A DNA stretch of 64,000 nucleotides from Blastococcus sp. TF02A-30 (GTDB lineage: Bacteria; Actinomycetota; Actinomycetes; Mycobacteriales; Geodermatophilaceae), in contig NZ_QOHJ01000002.1 in the NCBI RefSeq assembly GCF_003319185.1, positions 372,001 through 436,000 on the forward strand, given 5' to 3'. Shown piece by piece: positions 7,432 through 15,968 of this stretch (within the stretch, counting starts at the first letter, position 1; the number at the start of each line of letters is the position of its first letter). The notes beneath the pieces were generated by a model, which was given only the letters and a program-made list of their open reading frames with translations, was not told the origin of the DNA and did not search any database. A program made the translations under genes and the position numbers.

Positions 7432-8169
7432 TCACGCGCCCCCGTAGACCGAGATGGCGCCGAAAATGGCAAAGCCCGCCGTCAGGAAGACTGGACCGAA
7501 GCGCGATGTCTCGCCCTCGTGCGCCTCGCCAATCATCTCTTCGACCACGACGGCGACCAGGGCGCCACCGGTCAGAGCGAGCACGGAAAGGGTGACGATC
7601 TCCGGAGCTTGGCGCAGTGCGAGGAAGCCGAGCGCGGCTCCGAGCAGGATCGGCACGGCGAAGCTGGCCGCCATGAGGATTCGTCGCCTGCGCCTAATGC
7701 CTGCGTTTCGGAGAGTCGCTACGGCGGCGAAGCCCTCCGGAACGTCGGCCGGCACCTGACCGAGCGCCAGTAGGAGTCCCAGAGCCGGGTTGAGGACGCT
7801 CGCCGTTCCGATCATGACTCCGTCGCTGAACAGGTCGATCGAGACCCCGGCGAAGATGGTCATCGGGCCCTTCTGCTGCTCGTCGCGCCCCATCCGGGCC
7901 TGCACGTAGCCGATCGCCCGATCCAGACCGATGAACAGGGCGCCGCCCACCACGAACGCGAGCAGGGGTACCCATGGCTGGCTGGCCTTCAGCGCCTCCG
8001 GCATGAGCTCGAGACCGACGACGGCGAGAACGATTCCCGCGGCGAGGTGGAGGGACAGGCTCAGGGCGCGCTCCGAGACCCGGAACATCTCCGCCAGCAC
8101 ACCGCCGAAGAAGTTGCCCGCCGCAGGCAGCGCAGCCAACCCGAGAACGACCAGGAAGTCACTCAGCAT
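7432..8169 (-). CDS. ZIP-family metal transporter
   Basis: Membrane protein of 245 residues with about eight helices. HLAAGIVLAVVGLELMPEAL matches ZIP helix IV with its conserved His and Glu metal ligands, and VVEEMIGEAHEGET matches the helix V ligands and following loop. ZIP proteins normally move Zn(II), Fe(II) or Mn(II) into the cytosol, which is unexpected among efflux genes; it may rebalance zinc or move metal between compartments. It is convergent with the zinc-ribbon cluster and lies downstream of the CDF gene on the same strand, with a 195-bp gap that could hold its own promoter. Confidence 0.85.
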   Translation of the reverse strand: MLSDFLVVLGLAALPAAGNFFGGVLAEMFRVSERALSLSLHLAAGIVLAVVGLELMPEALKASQPWVPLLAFVVGGALFIGLDRAIGYVQARMGRDEQQKGPMTIFAGVSIDLFSDGVMIGTASVLNPALGLLLALGQVPADVPEGFAAVATLRNAGIRRRRRILMAASFAVPILLGAALGFLALRQAPEIVTLSVLALTGGALVAVVVEEMIGEAHEGETSRFGPVFLTAGFAIFGAISVYGGA

Positions 8170-8364
8170 CCGGCTCCACTACCACCCTGTCCTGAATGCA
8201 AGCGGATGACACCGACCCGACACGCTACGATGTGAACGGATCGATCGTTTTGGCTGAGCAGAGGTAGCTGCTGGTGTCGGCTCCATGCCTTCGGGCAGCG
8301 CCACCGTGGTACCGCTCGAATCCGACGACGTCCGTGGCTCCCGCAGGGGACGGCCGCCGGAGTG

Positions 8365-9333
8365 TCAGTCGTGCGCCGCAAGCTCGTGTGCAGCGTGCGC
8401 AGGACTCTCCAGCTGGAACGTCGAGTGCGCGATGCTGACGTCGAAGTGCTCGGCCAGACACGCCTGCAGTTGGTCCAACACCTGCGGCGCGTGCCCGTCC
8501 TGGAAGCAGGAGTCCTCGACCACCACGTGCGCCGTCAAGACGGGCAGCTCGCTGGTGATCTGGGAAGCGTGCAAGTCGTGCACGTCCAGCACGTGCGGAA
8601 CGCCCAGCAGATGCCCACGGACGTCGTCTAGGTCCAGACCCGGTGGCGTGCTCTCGAGCAGCACCGAGATGGTCTCCCGCAGCAGCTTGATCGTCCGGGG
8701 GATGATCAGCACCGCGATGAGCAACGAGGCGACGGCGTCCGCCTGCTGCCATCCGGTCAGCACGATCACGATGGCGGACACGAGGACGGCGACCGATCCT
8801 AGGGTGTCATTGAGGACCTCGAGCAACGCCGCCCGCATGTTGACGTTCGAACTACGGCCGCCCCTGGTGAGGATGATGATCCCGATCGCGTTGGCGACGA
8901 GGCCGACAACGCCGAAGACGAGGACCGGGGTCGTGGCGATCTCCGCCGGCTCGAACAGTCGTCCGACGCCTTCGATGAGGACGTAGGTACCCACCGCGAG
9001 CAGCGCCGCCGCCTGCAGCGTGGCCCCGAGGACCTCCGCGCGACGGTAGCCCCAGGTGCGCTTGGCTGTGGCGGGACGCATCGCCAGGGTTGCGGCAATC
9101 AGCGCGATCGCCAGCCCGGCAGCGTCGGTGAGCATGTGTGCGGCGTCTGCCAGGAGCGCCAGGCTGCCCGAGATGAGTGCACCGATCACCTCGACCACGA
9201 GGACGGTGGAGGTGAGAGCCAGGACAATCGCGAGCCTGCGACGGTGACCTGCGGCGTTCCCCGCGGTCCCTCCGTGGTCGTGCCCGTGGGAATGTCCGCC
9301 GCTCACCGGGCTACTACCGCCGTCGCCAGCCAT
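8365..9333 (-). CDS. czcD: Cation diffusion facilitator (CzcD/ZitB type)
   Basis: Zinc/cobalt/cadmium proton antiporter of 322 residues. A His-rich N-terminus (HSHGHDHGG) precedes six transmembrane helices. ALLADAAHMLTDAAGL in helix II is the HxxxD metal site, and ALLEVLNDTLGS in helix V contributes the second half. The cytosolic ferredoxin-like domain includes HDLHASQITSELPVLTAHVVV. Full length for the family. It lies 61 bp downstream of the P-type ATPase gene on the same strand, so both may follow the CmtR-like regulator. Confidence 0.93.
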   Translation of the reverse strand: MAGDGGSSPVSGGHSHGHDHGGTAGNAAGHRRRLAIVLALTSTVLVVEVIGALISGSLALLADAAHMLTDAAGLAIALIAATLAMRPATAKRTWGYRRAEVLGATLQAAALLAVGTYVLIEGVGRLFEPAEIATTPVLVFGVVGLVANAIGIIILTRGGRSSNVNMRAALLEVLNDTLGSVAVLVSAIVIVLTGWQQADAVASLLIAVLIIPRTIKLLRETISVLLESTPPGLDLDDVRGHLLGVPHVLDVHDLHASQITSELPVLTAHVVVEDSCFQDGHAPQVLDQLQACLAEHFDVSIAHSTFQLESPAHAAHELAAHD

Positions 9334-9394
9334 GTCCTGCTCAGTACGTCATGGCGCGCGGGCAGCAGTGCAGCTGACGTGCCGGGTCGAGCGA

Positions 9395-11617
9395 TCACTG
9401 GGGAACTCCGTTATTCGTGGGCTGCCGCTGGTTGACGTAGGCGGTGGTCGGCGCCAACGCGTGGGCAAGTGGCCGCCGGTAGGCCTGCGGCCGGCCGGCA
9501 CGTACGCCGTTGGCGATGACGAGGACCTCCGCGAGTTCGTGCGTGACGATGACAGTGCCCAGTCCGAGGACGCCGAAGGCGGCCAGCGGGATGAGTACGA
9601 CCAGGATCGCCGCCGACAGCAGCAGGCTCTGCAGCATGATTCGCCGCGCCCGACGGGCATGCGCGAGCGTCCGGGGCAACTGGCGCAAGTCCTCGCCCAT
9701 CAGCGCGACGTCGGCGGCCTCGATCGCCACGTCGGTGCCCATGGCGCCCATGGCGATGCCTACGTCGGCAGTGGCCAGCGCGGGCGCATCGTTGATGCCG
9801 TCGCCGACCATCGCGACCCTGCCGTGCCGGCCCAGCTGCTCCACAAGCGCGGCCTTGTCTTCGGGACGGAGCTCGGCGTGCACCTGCTCGATCCCAGCGG
9901 CGCTGGCCAGCTGCCCGGCAGTCCGGCGGTTGTCACCGGTGAGCATGCTGATACTGATGCCCAGGCGGTGCAGTGCACGGACGGCCTCGGCAGCTTCGGG
10001 ACGGAGCTCGTCGCGGATAGCGAGCGCTCCCAGCAGGCGACCGTCGAGCTCCACGAGCACCACGGTGGCTCCGGCGTCCTGGTGGGCCGTCACGACCGCG
10101 GCGAGCGGTCCGGGGTCGATGTAGCCGGGCTTGCCCAGGCGTGCCGATCGTCCGTCGATTGAGCCGGTGACGCCCTTGCCAGCCAGCGCCTGTGTGTTCG
10201 AAGCGGGCTCGACTGCAGGCTCGTCCGCCGGCCAGGCGGCCAGCACAGCTCCGGCCAGGGGGTGCTCGCTCCGCGCCTCCAGCGCCACCGCCACAGTGAG
10301 GACCCGGCGCTGGTCGTACCCGGGCAGGGCTTCGATGGCGACTACGGCAGGCCGGTTGCGGGTCAGCGTCCCGGTCTTGTCCAGCGCCACGGCGCGCACG
10401 CCGCCGAGGGCCTCCAGCGCTGCCCCACCCTTGATGAGCACGCCGGCGCGGGTAGCCGCGCCGATGGCGGCGACGACCGTGACCGGGACCGCGATCGCGA
10501 AAGCGCACGGTGAGGCAGCGACCAGCACCACCAGAGCGCGTTCGATCCATACCTGGGGGTCGCCCAGGATGCTGCCGAGGACGGCGATCGCGGTCGCAAC
10601 GACGAAGACGGCAGGCACGAGCGGCCGGGCGATGCGGGCGGCCAGACGTTGTGCGGCTCCCTTGCGCTCCTGTGCCTCCTCGACGATGTGCACGACGCGG
10701 GCCAGGGAGTTGTCCGCCACCCGGGCGGTGACCACCACCTCTAGAACGCCGCCGCCGTTGACGCAGGCGGCGAAGACCTCGTCACCAGGGCCCGCCTCGG
10801 CCGGGACCGATTCCCCGGTGACGGCCGAGGTGTCGACTGCGGAGCGCCCGGTCTGCACGAGCCCGTCGGTGGCCAGCCGCTCACCGGGCTTGACCACCAG
10901 CACGTCACCGGCCACGAGCTCGGCCGGATCGACATCGAACTCGACCCCGGCGCGCAGCACCGTCGCTCGGGGCGGAACCAGATCTAACAGCGCGCGCAGC
11001 CCGCGGCGGGTCCGGGCTACCGCATAGTCCTCCAGCGCCTCGGCGAAGGAGAACAGGAACGCCAGCATCGCGGCCTCGCCGACGGCGCCCAGCGCGATCG
11101 CCCCGACCATCGCAACGGTCATCAGCGTGCCCACGCCGAGCCGACCACGCCGTAGCGCGCGGACGGTGCCGGGCACGAAAGTTGCACTGCCGCTGAGCAC
11201 TGCACCGGCGGCCAGCACCGTCGACGCCATAGCGGCGGCCCCGTCGTCGGTCACCCATGCGAGAACCTGAGCGGACAGCCACAGCAACCCGGCGAGGCCC
11301 GCCAGCTGCGCGGAACGCGACCGCCACAGCGTGGCGGCTTCCGGCTGCTCATCGCCACCCGGTGCCGGCGCCGAGCAGGTGGGGTCCCCGCAACCGTCCC
11401 CGCCCCGCGCGGGGGGCGCCAGCGTGCCTCCTGGCCGCGTCGCTGTCGGACCGCAACAGGCACAGCCGTCCCCGCAGCCTTCCGAGCCGGGCGGCGCGTC
11501 GGCGACTGCTGGGCTCAGCGCGAGCCCGAGCGAGATCGCGGTCTTGGTGCTCGTTCGCCCGGTTGTGCCGACGGCCGGGCGGCGCTCGTCGTCGCTACCG
11601 CAGCAGAGGTCGGACAT
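9395..11617 (-). CDS. P1B-4-type heavy-metal ATPase with Cys-rich N-terminus
   Basis: Metal-efflux ATPase of about 740 residues. Seen directly: phosphorylation motif DKTGTLT, hinge GDGINDAPAL, TGES loop, and membrane motif SPC in ASPCAFAIAVP, with HELAEVLVIANGVR replacing the HEGxT box of helix 8. SPC and the helix 8 His place it in subgroup P1B-4 (CtpD/CtpJ/CoaT: Co, Zn, Cd or Fe). The first 80 residues lack an HMA domain but contain clustered cysteines (CCGS, CGDGCACCG, CGDPTC). The start at MSDLCC has better composition than an ATG 13 codons upstream. The CmtR-like gene lies upstream on the same strand. Confidence 0.93.
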   Translation of the reverse strand: MSDLCCGSDDERRPAVGTTGRTSTKTAISLGLALSPAVADAPPGSEGCGDGCACCGPTATRPGGTLAPPARGGDGCGDPTCSAPAPGGDEQPEAATLWRSRSAQLAGLAGLLWLSAQVLAWVTDDGAAAMASTVLAAGAVLSGSATFVPGTVRALRRGRLGVGTLMTVAMVGAIALGAVGEAAMLAFLFSFAEALEDYAVARTRRGLRALLDLVPPRATVLRAGVEFDVDPAELVAGDVLVVKPGERLATDGLVQTGRSAVDTSAVTGESVPAEAGPGDEVFAACVNGGGVLEVVVTARVADNSLARVVHIVEEAQERKGAAQRLAARIARPLVPAVFVVATAIAVLGSILGDPQVWIERALVVLVAASPCAFAIAVPVTVVAAIGAATRAGVLIKGGAALEALGGVRAVALDKTGTLTRNRPAVVAIEALPGYDQRRVLTVAVALEARSEHPLAGAVLAAWPADEPAVEPASNTQALAGKGVTGSIDGRSARLGKPGYIDPGPLAAVVTAHQDAGATVVLVELDGRLLGALAIRDELRPEAAEAVRALHRLGISISMLTGDNRRTAGQLASAAGIEQVHAELRPEDKAALVEQLGRHGRVAMVGDGINDAPALATADVGIAMGAMGTDVAIEAADVALMGEDLRQLPRTLAHARRARRIMLQSLLLSAAILVVLIPLAAFGVLGLGTVIVTHELAEVLVIANGVRAGRPQAYRRPLAHALAPTTAYVNQRQPTNNGVPQ

Positions 11618-11797
11618 GTCATGCCCCCTGACGGGCGGCCAGGCACGCACAGCCATCCCAGCCGGATCGGACGTCGCCGGGTCGGGCGGCCGACCGGGAA
11701 TGACCTACGGCTTCGACCAGGGAGACCGGATGCGAACGGCGGCCGCTGCCTGTGAGCCGCTCATGCCGGCGATGGGTGCGACGAGATTCTCGGAGCA

Positions 11798-12127
11798 TCA
11801 GCAGCAGCCCTCCGTCGCTGCGGTCGCACAGGCGTCGGGATCCACGGCCAGGACGACGCCCAGCAGATCGCCGAGGGCGTGGGTGAGCCGGGCGTCCGCC
11901 AATTCATACCGAGAGCGCCGGCCCTCGGGAACCGCCACGACCAAGCCGCACCCACGCAAGCAAGCCAGGTGGTTGGAGAGGTTCTGCCGCGTCACGCCGA
12001 GCATCTCGGCGAGCTCGGACGGGTACCCCGGCCCTTCGCGCAGCGCGAGCAGGAGACGAGTACGGGTGGGGTCGGACAGGGCGTGGCCGAAGCGGGCGAG
12101 CACTTCAGCGTGCAGCACAGGCATCAC
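11798..12127 (-). CDS. cmtR: CmtR-like ArsR-family Cd/Pb sensor
   Basis: Winged-helix repressor of 109 residues, close to CmtR of mycobacteria. NLSNHLACLRGCGLVV contains the paired cysteines C-L-R-G-C known as Cd/Pb ligands in CmtR, and a third ligand may come from the C-terminal Cys cluster (TEGCC). SDPTRTRLLLAL is the ArsR opening. It starts with GTG immediately followed by ATG. The gene precedes the P1B-4 ATPase on the same strand with a 180-bp gap in which I see no gene, so it likely controls that ATPase and perhaps czcD and the ZIP gene. Confidence 0.9.
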   Translation of the reverse strand: MMPVLHAEVLARFGHALSDPTRTRLLLALREGPGYPSELAEMLGVTRQNLSNHLACLRGCGLVVAVPEGRRSRYELADARLTHALGDLLGVVLAVDPDACATAATEGCC

Positions 12128-12133
12128 GACATC

Positions 12134-12162
12134 ACCGTACAGCGTTCACTGAATACAGCCAA
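12134..12162 (-). promoter_or_regulatory. Promoter of the cmtR-ATPase transcript
   Basis: On the minus strand TTGGCT and TACGGT are 17 bp apart, ending about 7 bp before the cmtR start, so the mRNA would be nearly leaderless. Repeated TGTA/ACAG elements around the -35 box could be the repressor site, but no clean palindrome is seen. Confidence 0.45.
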
Positions 12163-12203
12163 TACTGTCCTTGCGGCCCATCCGGCTGCGATTCCCTCGG
12201 GAC

Positions 12204-12926
12204 CTAATTGACGTCGACGCCTCGTTCGCGGAGCCAGGAGGCCGGATCGGCACGGCGGCCGTCGAGCCCATCCTCGAACACCTCGAAGTGCAGATGTGGC
12301 CCTGTCGACTGGCCACGATTGCCGAGCAGGGCAATGGTGTCACCGGCCCTGACGGTCTGGCCCTCATCGACCAGGATCCGCTCCATGTGGCCGTACACGG
12401 TGACATCACCGTTGTCGTGGAGGATGTACACCGCAAGTCCGAACCCTTGGGCGGACCCTGCTCTCAGTACGACGCCATCCGCCGCGGCGTACTCCGGGGT
12501 CATCATGGGCGCCGCGATGTCCAGTCCGTAGTGCATCGAGCCCCATCGGCGTCCGTAGGCGCTGGTCAGGCGTCCCTCCACGGGCATGACAGCCTTGGGT
12601 CGCGCTGCTTCCTCCCGCGCAGCACGGGAGGCGGCCAGTTCCTGGCTGCGGGCAGCCATCTGGGCTTCAGCGATCTGAGGCCGAGCGGCTTGGTCGGACA
12701 GGATGTCGAGGGGTTCTTCCGTGAAAACCACCGATCCGGCCGGACCTTCGTGGGCGTGGGCGACCGGAGTGTCCAGCCACCAGCCGCCCTCCCAGAAGCT
12801 TGCTGCCACACCGCCGACGACGATCGCACTGAGGAGGAGTCGCGGTCGCTGGCGCAGGCCGGGGGCGGGCCGGGAGTGCCGGGAGGTCGCAATCGCCGGC
12901 CTGTGCAGTCGCCCGATCACGTTCAC
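12204..12926 (-). CDS. M23 peptidase, exported, short form
   Basis: Peptidoglycan endopeptidase-like protein of 240 residues. An Arg-rich N-terminus and one hydrophobic helix suggest a signal anchor, then a short helical linker and a C-terminal LytM/M23 domain. Zinc ligands are visible in MHYGLDIAAP (H-x3-D) and TGPHLHFEV (HLH); GNRGQSTG is the typical loop. It shares long stretches with the two M23 proteins encoded near 19-21 kb, for example GFGLAVYI and VYGHM. A BlaI-like site lies 63 bp upstream. Target is likely wall cross-links. No riboswitch fits in the short leader. Confidence 0.88.
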   Translation of the reverse strand: MNVIGRLHRPAIATSRHSRPAPGLRQRPRLLLSAIVVGGVAASFWEGGWWLDTPVAHAHEGPAGSVVFTEEPLDILSDQAARPQIAEAQMAARSQELAASRAAREEAARPKAVMPVEGRLTSAYGRRWGSMHYGLDIAAPMMTPEYAAADGVVLRAGSAQGFGLAVYILHDNGDVTVYGHMERILVDEGQTVRAGDTIALLGNRGQSTGPHLHFEVFEDGLDGRRADPASWLRERGVDVN

Positions 12927-12969
12927 CGTCCCAATGCTCTCGCCGTTGATTCCGAGCGATATAACAGCA

Positions 12970-12987
12970 CACCGTGATCGAACGGTG
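12970..12987. terminator. Hairpin between ccdA and the M23 gene
   Basis: CACCGT and ACGGTG flank a 6-nt loop, a perfect inverted repeat 48 bp past the ccdA stop on the minus strand. It may end the thiol operon or be part of the M23 promoter. There is no T-tract. Confidence 0.35.
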
Positions 12988-12988
12988 A

Positions 12989-13005
12989 CCTAAGCACCTT
13001 AGTAG
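12989..13005 (-). promoter_or_regulatory. BlaI-like palindrome before the M23 gene
   Basis: Read on the minus strand: CTACTA, seven bases, TAGG. It has the same half-sites and spacing as the sites before lnt, the second coiled-coil M23 gene, ctaG, the 26.8-kb operon and the DUF6153 gene. Intergenic. Confidence 0.55.
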
Positions 13006-13034
13006 TGGGCGTGTCCTGACCGCGCGCTCGACGG

Positions 13035-13877
13035 TCAGAAGGCAGAGGTGCCGAAGCCGGTGGAAGCCAGCCAGGAGCGCAGCCACACCATGATGTGGTC
13101 CCAGCCGCCGGTGACCAGCAGGATGCCGAGCAGGATGAGGAGCACGCCGCCGATCCGCATGACGGTCTGGGCGTGCCGGCGGGCCCACGACGACAGCGTG
13201 AGTGCGCGGCGGGCGCCGAGTGCGACGAGCACGAAGGGGATCCCCAGGCCGAGGCAGTAGGCGAGACCCAGAACGGCGCCCCGGGCGGCCGAGGCCTCGG
13301 TGTAGGCCAGCGTGTTGACCGCCGACAGCGTCGGCCCCAGGCACGGCGTCCACCCGAGCCCGAAGACGACGCCCAGTACGGGGGCGCCGAGGAGGCCGGC
13401 CGGAGGGCGCCGGGTGATGCGTCGCTCGCGCTGCAGCCAGTGGAGCCCGCCGAGGAAGGCCAGCCCCATGATGATGGTGACGACGCCCATGAGTCGGGTC
13501 AGCAGGGGAGCCCATTCGAGGAGCAGGCGGCCCAGGCCCCCGAAGAGTGCTCCGAAGGACACGAAGACCGCGGTGAAACCCAGTACGAAGAGCAGGGCGC
13601 CGGTGACCACTCGGCGCCGTTGACCGGGCGGTGCAGTGATGGTCGAGCCGGGACGGTCGGCCGCCGCCGTGGCCTCGCTGCGGTTGATGGCGGGTGCTGC
13701 CGGGGCGCTGGTCTGGGCGCCGGTCAGGCCGGCGACGTATGCGAGATAGCCAGGGACGAGCGGAAGCACGCACGGCGAGGCGAAGCTGATGAGGCCGACC
13801 AGTGCGGCGACTCCTGCGGCGAGCAGCAGTGAGCCGTCGCTGACGATGGTGGCGAAGGCGTCGCCGAGCTCACTCAC
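13035..13877 (-). CDS. ccdA: CcdA/DsbD-like transmembrane thiol transporter
   Basis: Polytopic protein of 280 residues with about seven helices that passes electrons from cytosolic thioredoxin to extracytoplasmic thiol proteins. FASPCVLPLVPGYLAYVAG carries the first redox Cys and the family signature, and FGLGWTPCLGPTLSAV carries the second. An Ala/Thr-rich cytosolic loop follows helix I. Its ATG lies inside the end of the tlpA-like gene (4-bp overlap), so both are co-translated. It is the last gene of the dsbA-VKOR-tlpA-ccdA operon. Confidence 0.93.
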   Translation of the reverse strand: MSELGDAFATIVSDGSLLLAAGVAALVGLISFASPCVLPLVPGYLAYVAGLTGAQTSAPAAPAINRSEATAAADRPGSTITAPPGQRRRVVTGALLFVLGFTAVFVSFGALFGGLGRLLLEWAPLLTRLMGVVTIIMGLAFLGGLHWLQRERRITRRPPAGLLGAPVLGVVFGLGWTPCLGPTLSAVNTLAYTEASAARGAVLGLAYCLGLGIPFVLVALGARRALTLSSWARRHAQTVMRIGGVLLILLGILLVTGGWDHIMVWLRSWLASTGFGTSAF

Positions 13878-14485
13878 CTCGGGGTCTCTTCGGCCAGGAG
13901 TCGATCGATCGCTCGCCGGAGGTCATCTTCCGGGACGACCGCCACGTAGACGGCGGCCACCTTCCCAGCGGGGTCGATGATGAGGGTGCTGGGCACGACG
14001 TTGGCCGGGAAGCCTCGGAAGGCCATCGCCACCTCGCCTCGTGGATCGAAGAGCGACGGGTACTCAGCTCCCACCGATTCGACGAAGGCCTGCGCCATCT
14101 GGCGGTTGTCCTTCACGTCGACGCCGAGGAACTCCACGCCCGAATCGGCAACGTCCGCATACACGGCCTGGAACTCCGGCGTCTCCACACGGCAGGGCGC
14201 ACACCACGATCCCCAGAAATTGAGCACCGTGATCTCGCCGGCCAGCTCCGCCGATTCGAATGCAGTCCCGTCGAGGAGCTCTCCTGTGAAGGTCGGCGCC
14301 GATTCCCGCTCTGCCGGAGGGATTACCTCACCGAGCGGCGTGTTGCCCGCGAAGTCGAAGTCTCCCGAGCTCTCTGTGGCCGTGCTGGCGTTGGTAGCGC
14401 TCTCTCCGGAGCAGCCGGCCAGGGCGGCGGCGATCATCAGGCCGCAGAGCGCCAGAACTCCGCGACGGGATCCGATGTCAGTCAA
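13874..14485 (-). CDS. TlpA/ResA-like thioredoxin lipoprotein
   Basis: Lipid-anchored extracytoplasmic thioredoxin of about 203 residues. A TTG start overlaps the VKOR stop, followed by RRG, a hydrophobic segment and the lipobox ALAGC. The thioredoxin domain shows NFWGSWCAPCRVETP, the classic WCxxC site, and a cis-Pro in VVPSTLIIDP. ResA-like proteins reduce apocytochrome or other surface disulfides using electrons from CcdA, whose gene overlaps this one. A longer in-frame ATG exists upstream, but it lies within the VKOR coding sequence and would precede the signal peptide with Ser/Cys-rich shadow residues. Confidence 0.88.
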   Translation of the reverse strand: MTDIGSRRGVLALCGLMIAAALAGCSGESATNASTATESSGDFDFAGNTPLGEVIPPAERESAPTFTGELLDGTAFESAELAGEITVLNFWGSWCAPCRVETPEFQAVYADVADSGVEFLGVDVKDNRQMAQAFVESVGAEYPSLFDPRGEVAMAFRGFPANVVPSTLIIDPAGKVAAVYVAVVPEDDLRRAIDRLLAEETPR

Positions 14486-15152
14486 CGAGAGTGCTCCAGT
14501 ACAGCCAGAACCGCTCCAGGATGGCGGCGGTGATGAAGAGGAACCACATGGTGAGCACGACACCGTGATGGACTCGTGCCCGCCCCACTGCGCGGGCGAG
14601 CCAAGGCGGCAATCGCGATGTGATTGCGGTGGCGTTGTGCAGGGTGACGTACCAGAAAATCGGAACCGTCACCGCCCAGACGACCATGCAGTACGGGCAG
14701 AGTGCGCCGATCCGGTACAGGCTGCTGAAGATCAGCCAGTGCACGAAGACGACGCCGAGGGAGACGCCGACCTGCAGGCCGCCCCAGAACCAGCCCGTCA
14801 TCCGGGCGCCGGCGAGTCGGGCCGCCCCAACCGCGGCCACGACGGCGAAGCCGGCGATGCCGAGCAGGGGGTTGGGAAAACCGAAGGCCTCGGCTTGCGG
14901 GCTGGACATGATGGAGCCGCAGCTCAGGACGGGATTGAGACTGCACGTCGGCACGTAGGACGGATCAGCCAGGAGCGCGTACTTCTCGACGGCCAGGACG
15001 AAGGACGCGACGAGCCCGAGCAGCCCGCCGACCAGGAGCAGCCAAGCCAGCCCGCGCTCCGAAGGCGCCTCCCGGCCGTTCGAGCCGGAAGGCGGCGTCG
15101 AGTGCTCAGTGGGGGTGACGGTCAAGGTCGTCTCAGTCGGCGAGCGCAGCAT
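14478..15152 (-). CDS. Vitamin K epoxide reductase (VKOR) family protein
   Basis: Integral membrane quinone-linked disulfide-forming protein of 224 residues with four to five helices. The loop Cys pair is in CSLNPVLSCGS, and the quinone-reducing pair CPYC is in IGALCPYCMVV. Bacterial VKOR replaces DsbB and reoxidises DsbA-like proteins. The gene overlaps the upstream DsbA-like gene by 20 bp, matching that partnership. The same operon also encodes the reducing branch (TlpA, CcdA), so oxidising and reducing arms are inherited together. Confidence 0.92.
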   Translation of the reverse strand: MLRSPTETTLTVTPTEHSTPPSGSNGREAPSERGLAWLLLVGGLLGLVASFVLAVEKYALLADPSYVPTCSLNPVLSCGSIMSSPQAEAFGFPNPLLGIAGFAVVAAVGAARLAGARMTGWFWGGLQVGVSLGVVFVHWLIFSSLYRIGALCPYCMVVWAVTVPIFWYVTLHNATAITSRLPPWLARAVGRARVHHGVVLTMWFLFITAAILERFWLYWSTLVD

Positions 15153-15783
15153 CGATCAGTTCGATGAACTCGTCGGTGGTCTGTGCCTCGACCTTCTCCC
15201 CGTTGAGGAAGAACGTCGGTGTGCCCTCCACGCCCAGCGCGAGACCGTCCCGGCGATCCTGCAGCACCCGCTCGAGCGTGGCGGGATCGCTGACCGTGGC
15301 GTCGTATTCGGTCATGTCGAGGCCCATTCCCTCGGCGAAGCCGCGGAAGACATCCGCCTGGGAGTCCTGACGCTCGCCCCACTCCGTCTGCGTCTCGTAC
15401 ATGCGGTGGTACATGTCTTCGAACCGGCCCTGTTGGGCTGCGGCCTCGACCGCCACGGCTGCGTTCTCGCCGTTGGCATGGCCCGGCATCGGAAAGTAGC
15501 GGGCGACGAAGGTGACCCGCCCGTCGTAGTCGTCGCGAAGCTGCTCAACGAACGGGTAAGCGGCCTTGCAGCCCTCGCACTCGAAGTCGAGGAACTCCAC
15601 CAGCGTGACCCTGTCGTCGGCGGCTGTGGAGAGTCGGTGGCTGTCTTTGCGCACGACGGGCGCGCCGCCTGCTTCGGCCGTGCCGGTGTCGTCCGCCCCC
15701 GAGTTGTTCACCCCGAGCAGGACGGCGACGGTCACGACGAAGGCCGCCACCAGCGCGGCGGAAATCTTCAGGTTGGTGCTCAA
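15133..15783 (-). CDS. DsbA-like membrane-anchored thiol oxidoreductase
   Basis: One N-terminal membrane anchor followed by a DsbA/thioredoxin-4 domain of about 170 residues. LEFLDFECEGCKAAYPF carries the CEGC redox site, and GVEGTPTFFLNGE is the cis-Pro loop. I use the TTG preceded by GAGGAG rather than an ATG 25 codons upstream. It should form disulfides in exported proteins and be recharged by the adjacent VKOR. First gene of the minus-strand thiol operon, divergent from lnt; the shared intergenic region contains a BlaI-like palindrome. Confidence 0.9.
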   Translation of the reverse strand: MSTNLKISAALVAAFVVTVAVLLGVNNSGADDTGTAEAGGAPVVRKDSHRLSTAADDRVTLVEFLDFECEGCKAAYPFVEQLRDDYDGRVTFVARYFPMPGHANGENAAVAVEAAAQQGRFEDMYHRMYETQTEWGERQDSQADVFRGFAEGMGLDMTEYDATVSDPATLERVLQDRRDGLALGVEGTPTFFLNGEKVEAQTTDEFIELIDAALAD

Positions 15784-15950
15784 CCGCTCTCCTCGTTGAT
15801 CCGGTCCGGCGGATCGAGCGCCGACCGCGGCCATCCGGCGGGTGCAGCCGGCCGACAAGCTGGAAGCTCCACTCTACGAAGCTGCCTAGGAGGGTACAGG
15901 CGGCTGGCTCGTCGGCAGTCTGCTCGTGGGCGTTTGCGTCTCGAACGCAT

Positions 15951-15967
15951 CTACTATCCTCCGTAGG
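15951..15967 (+). promoter_or_regulatory. BlaI-like palindrome between dsbA-like gene and lnt
   Basis: CTACTA, seven bases, TAGG, ending just before the lnt ATG. TACTAT inside it could also serve as a -10 box, giving an almost leaderless lnt mRNA. A repressor here could control both divergent operons. Confidence 0.55.
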
Positions 15968-15968
15968 A

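Noticed and set aside
9395-11617. Copper specificity for the first P-type ATPase
   Set aside because: The membrane motif is SPC, not CPC or CPH, and helix 8 carries a His box of the P1B-4 type.
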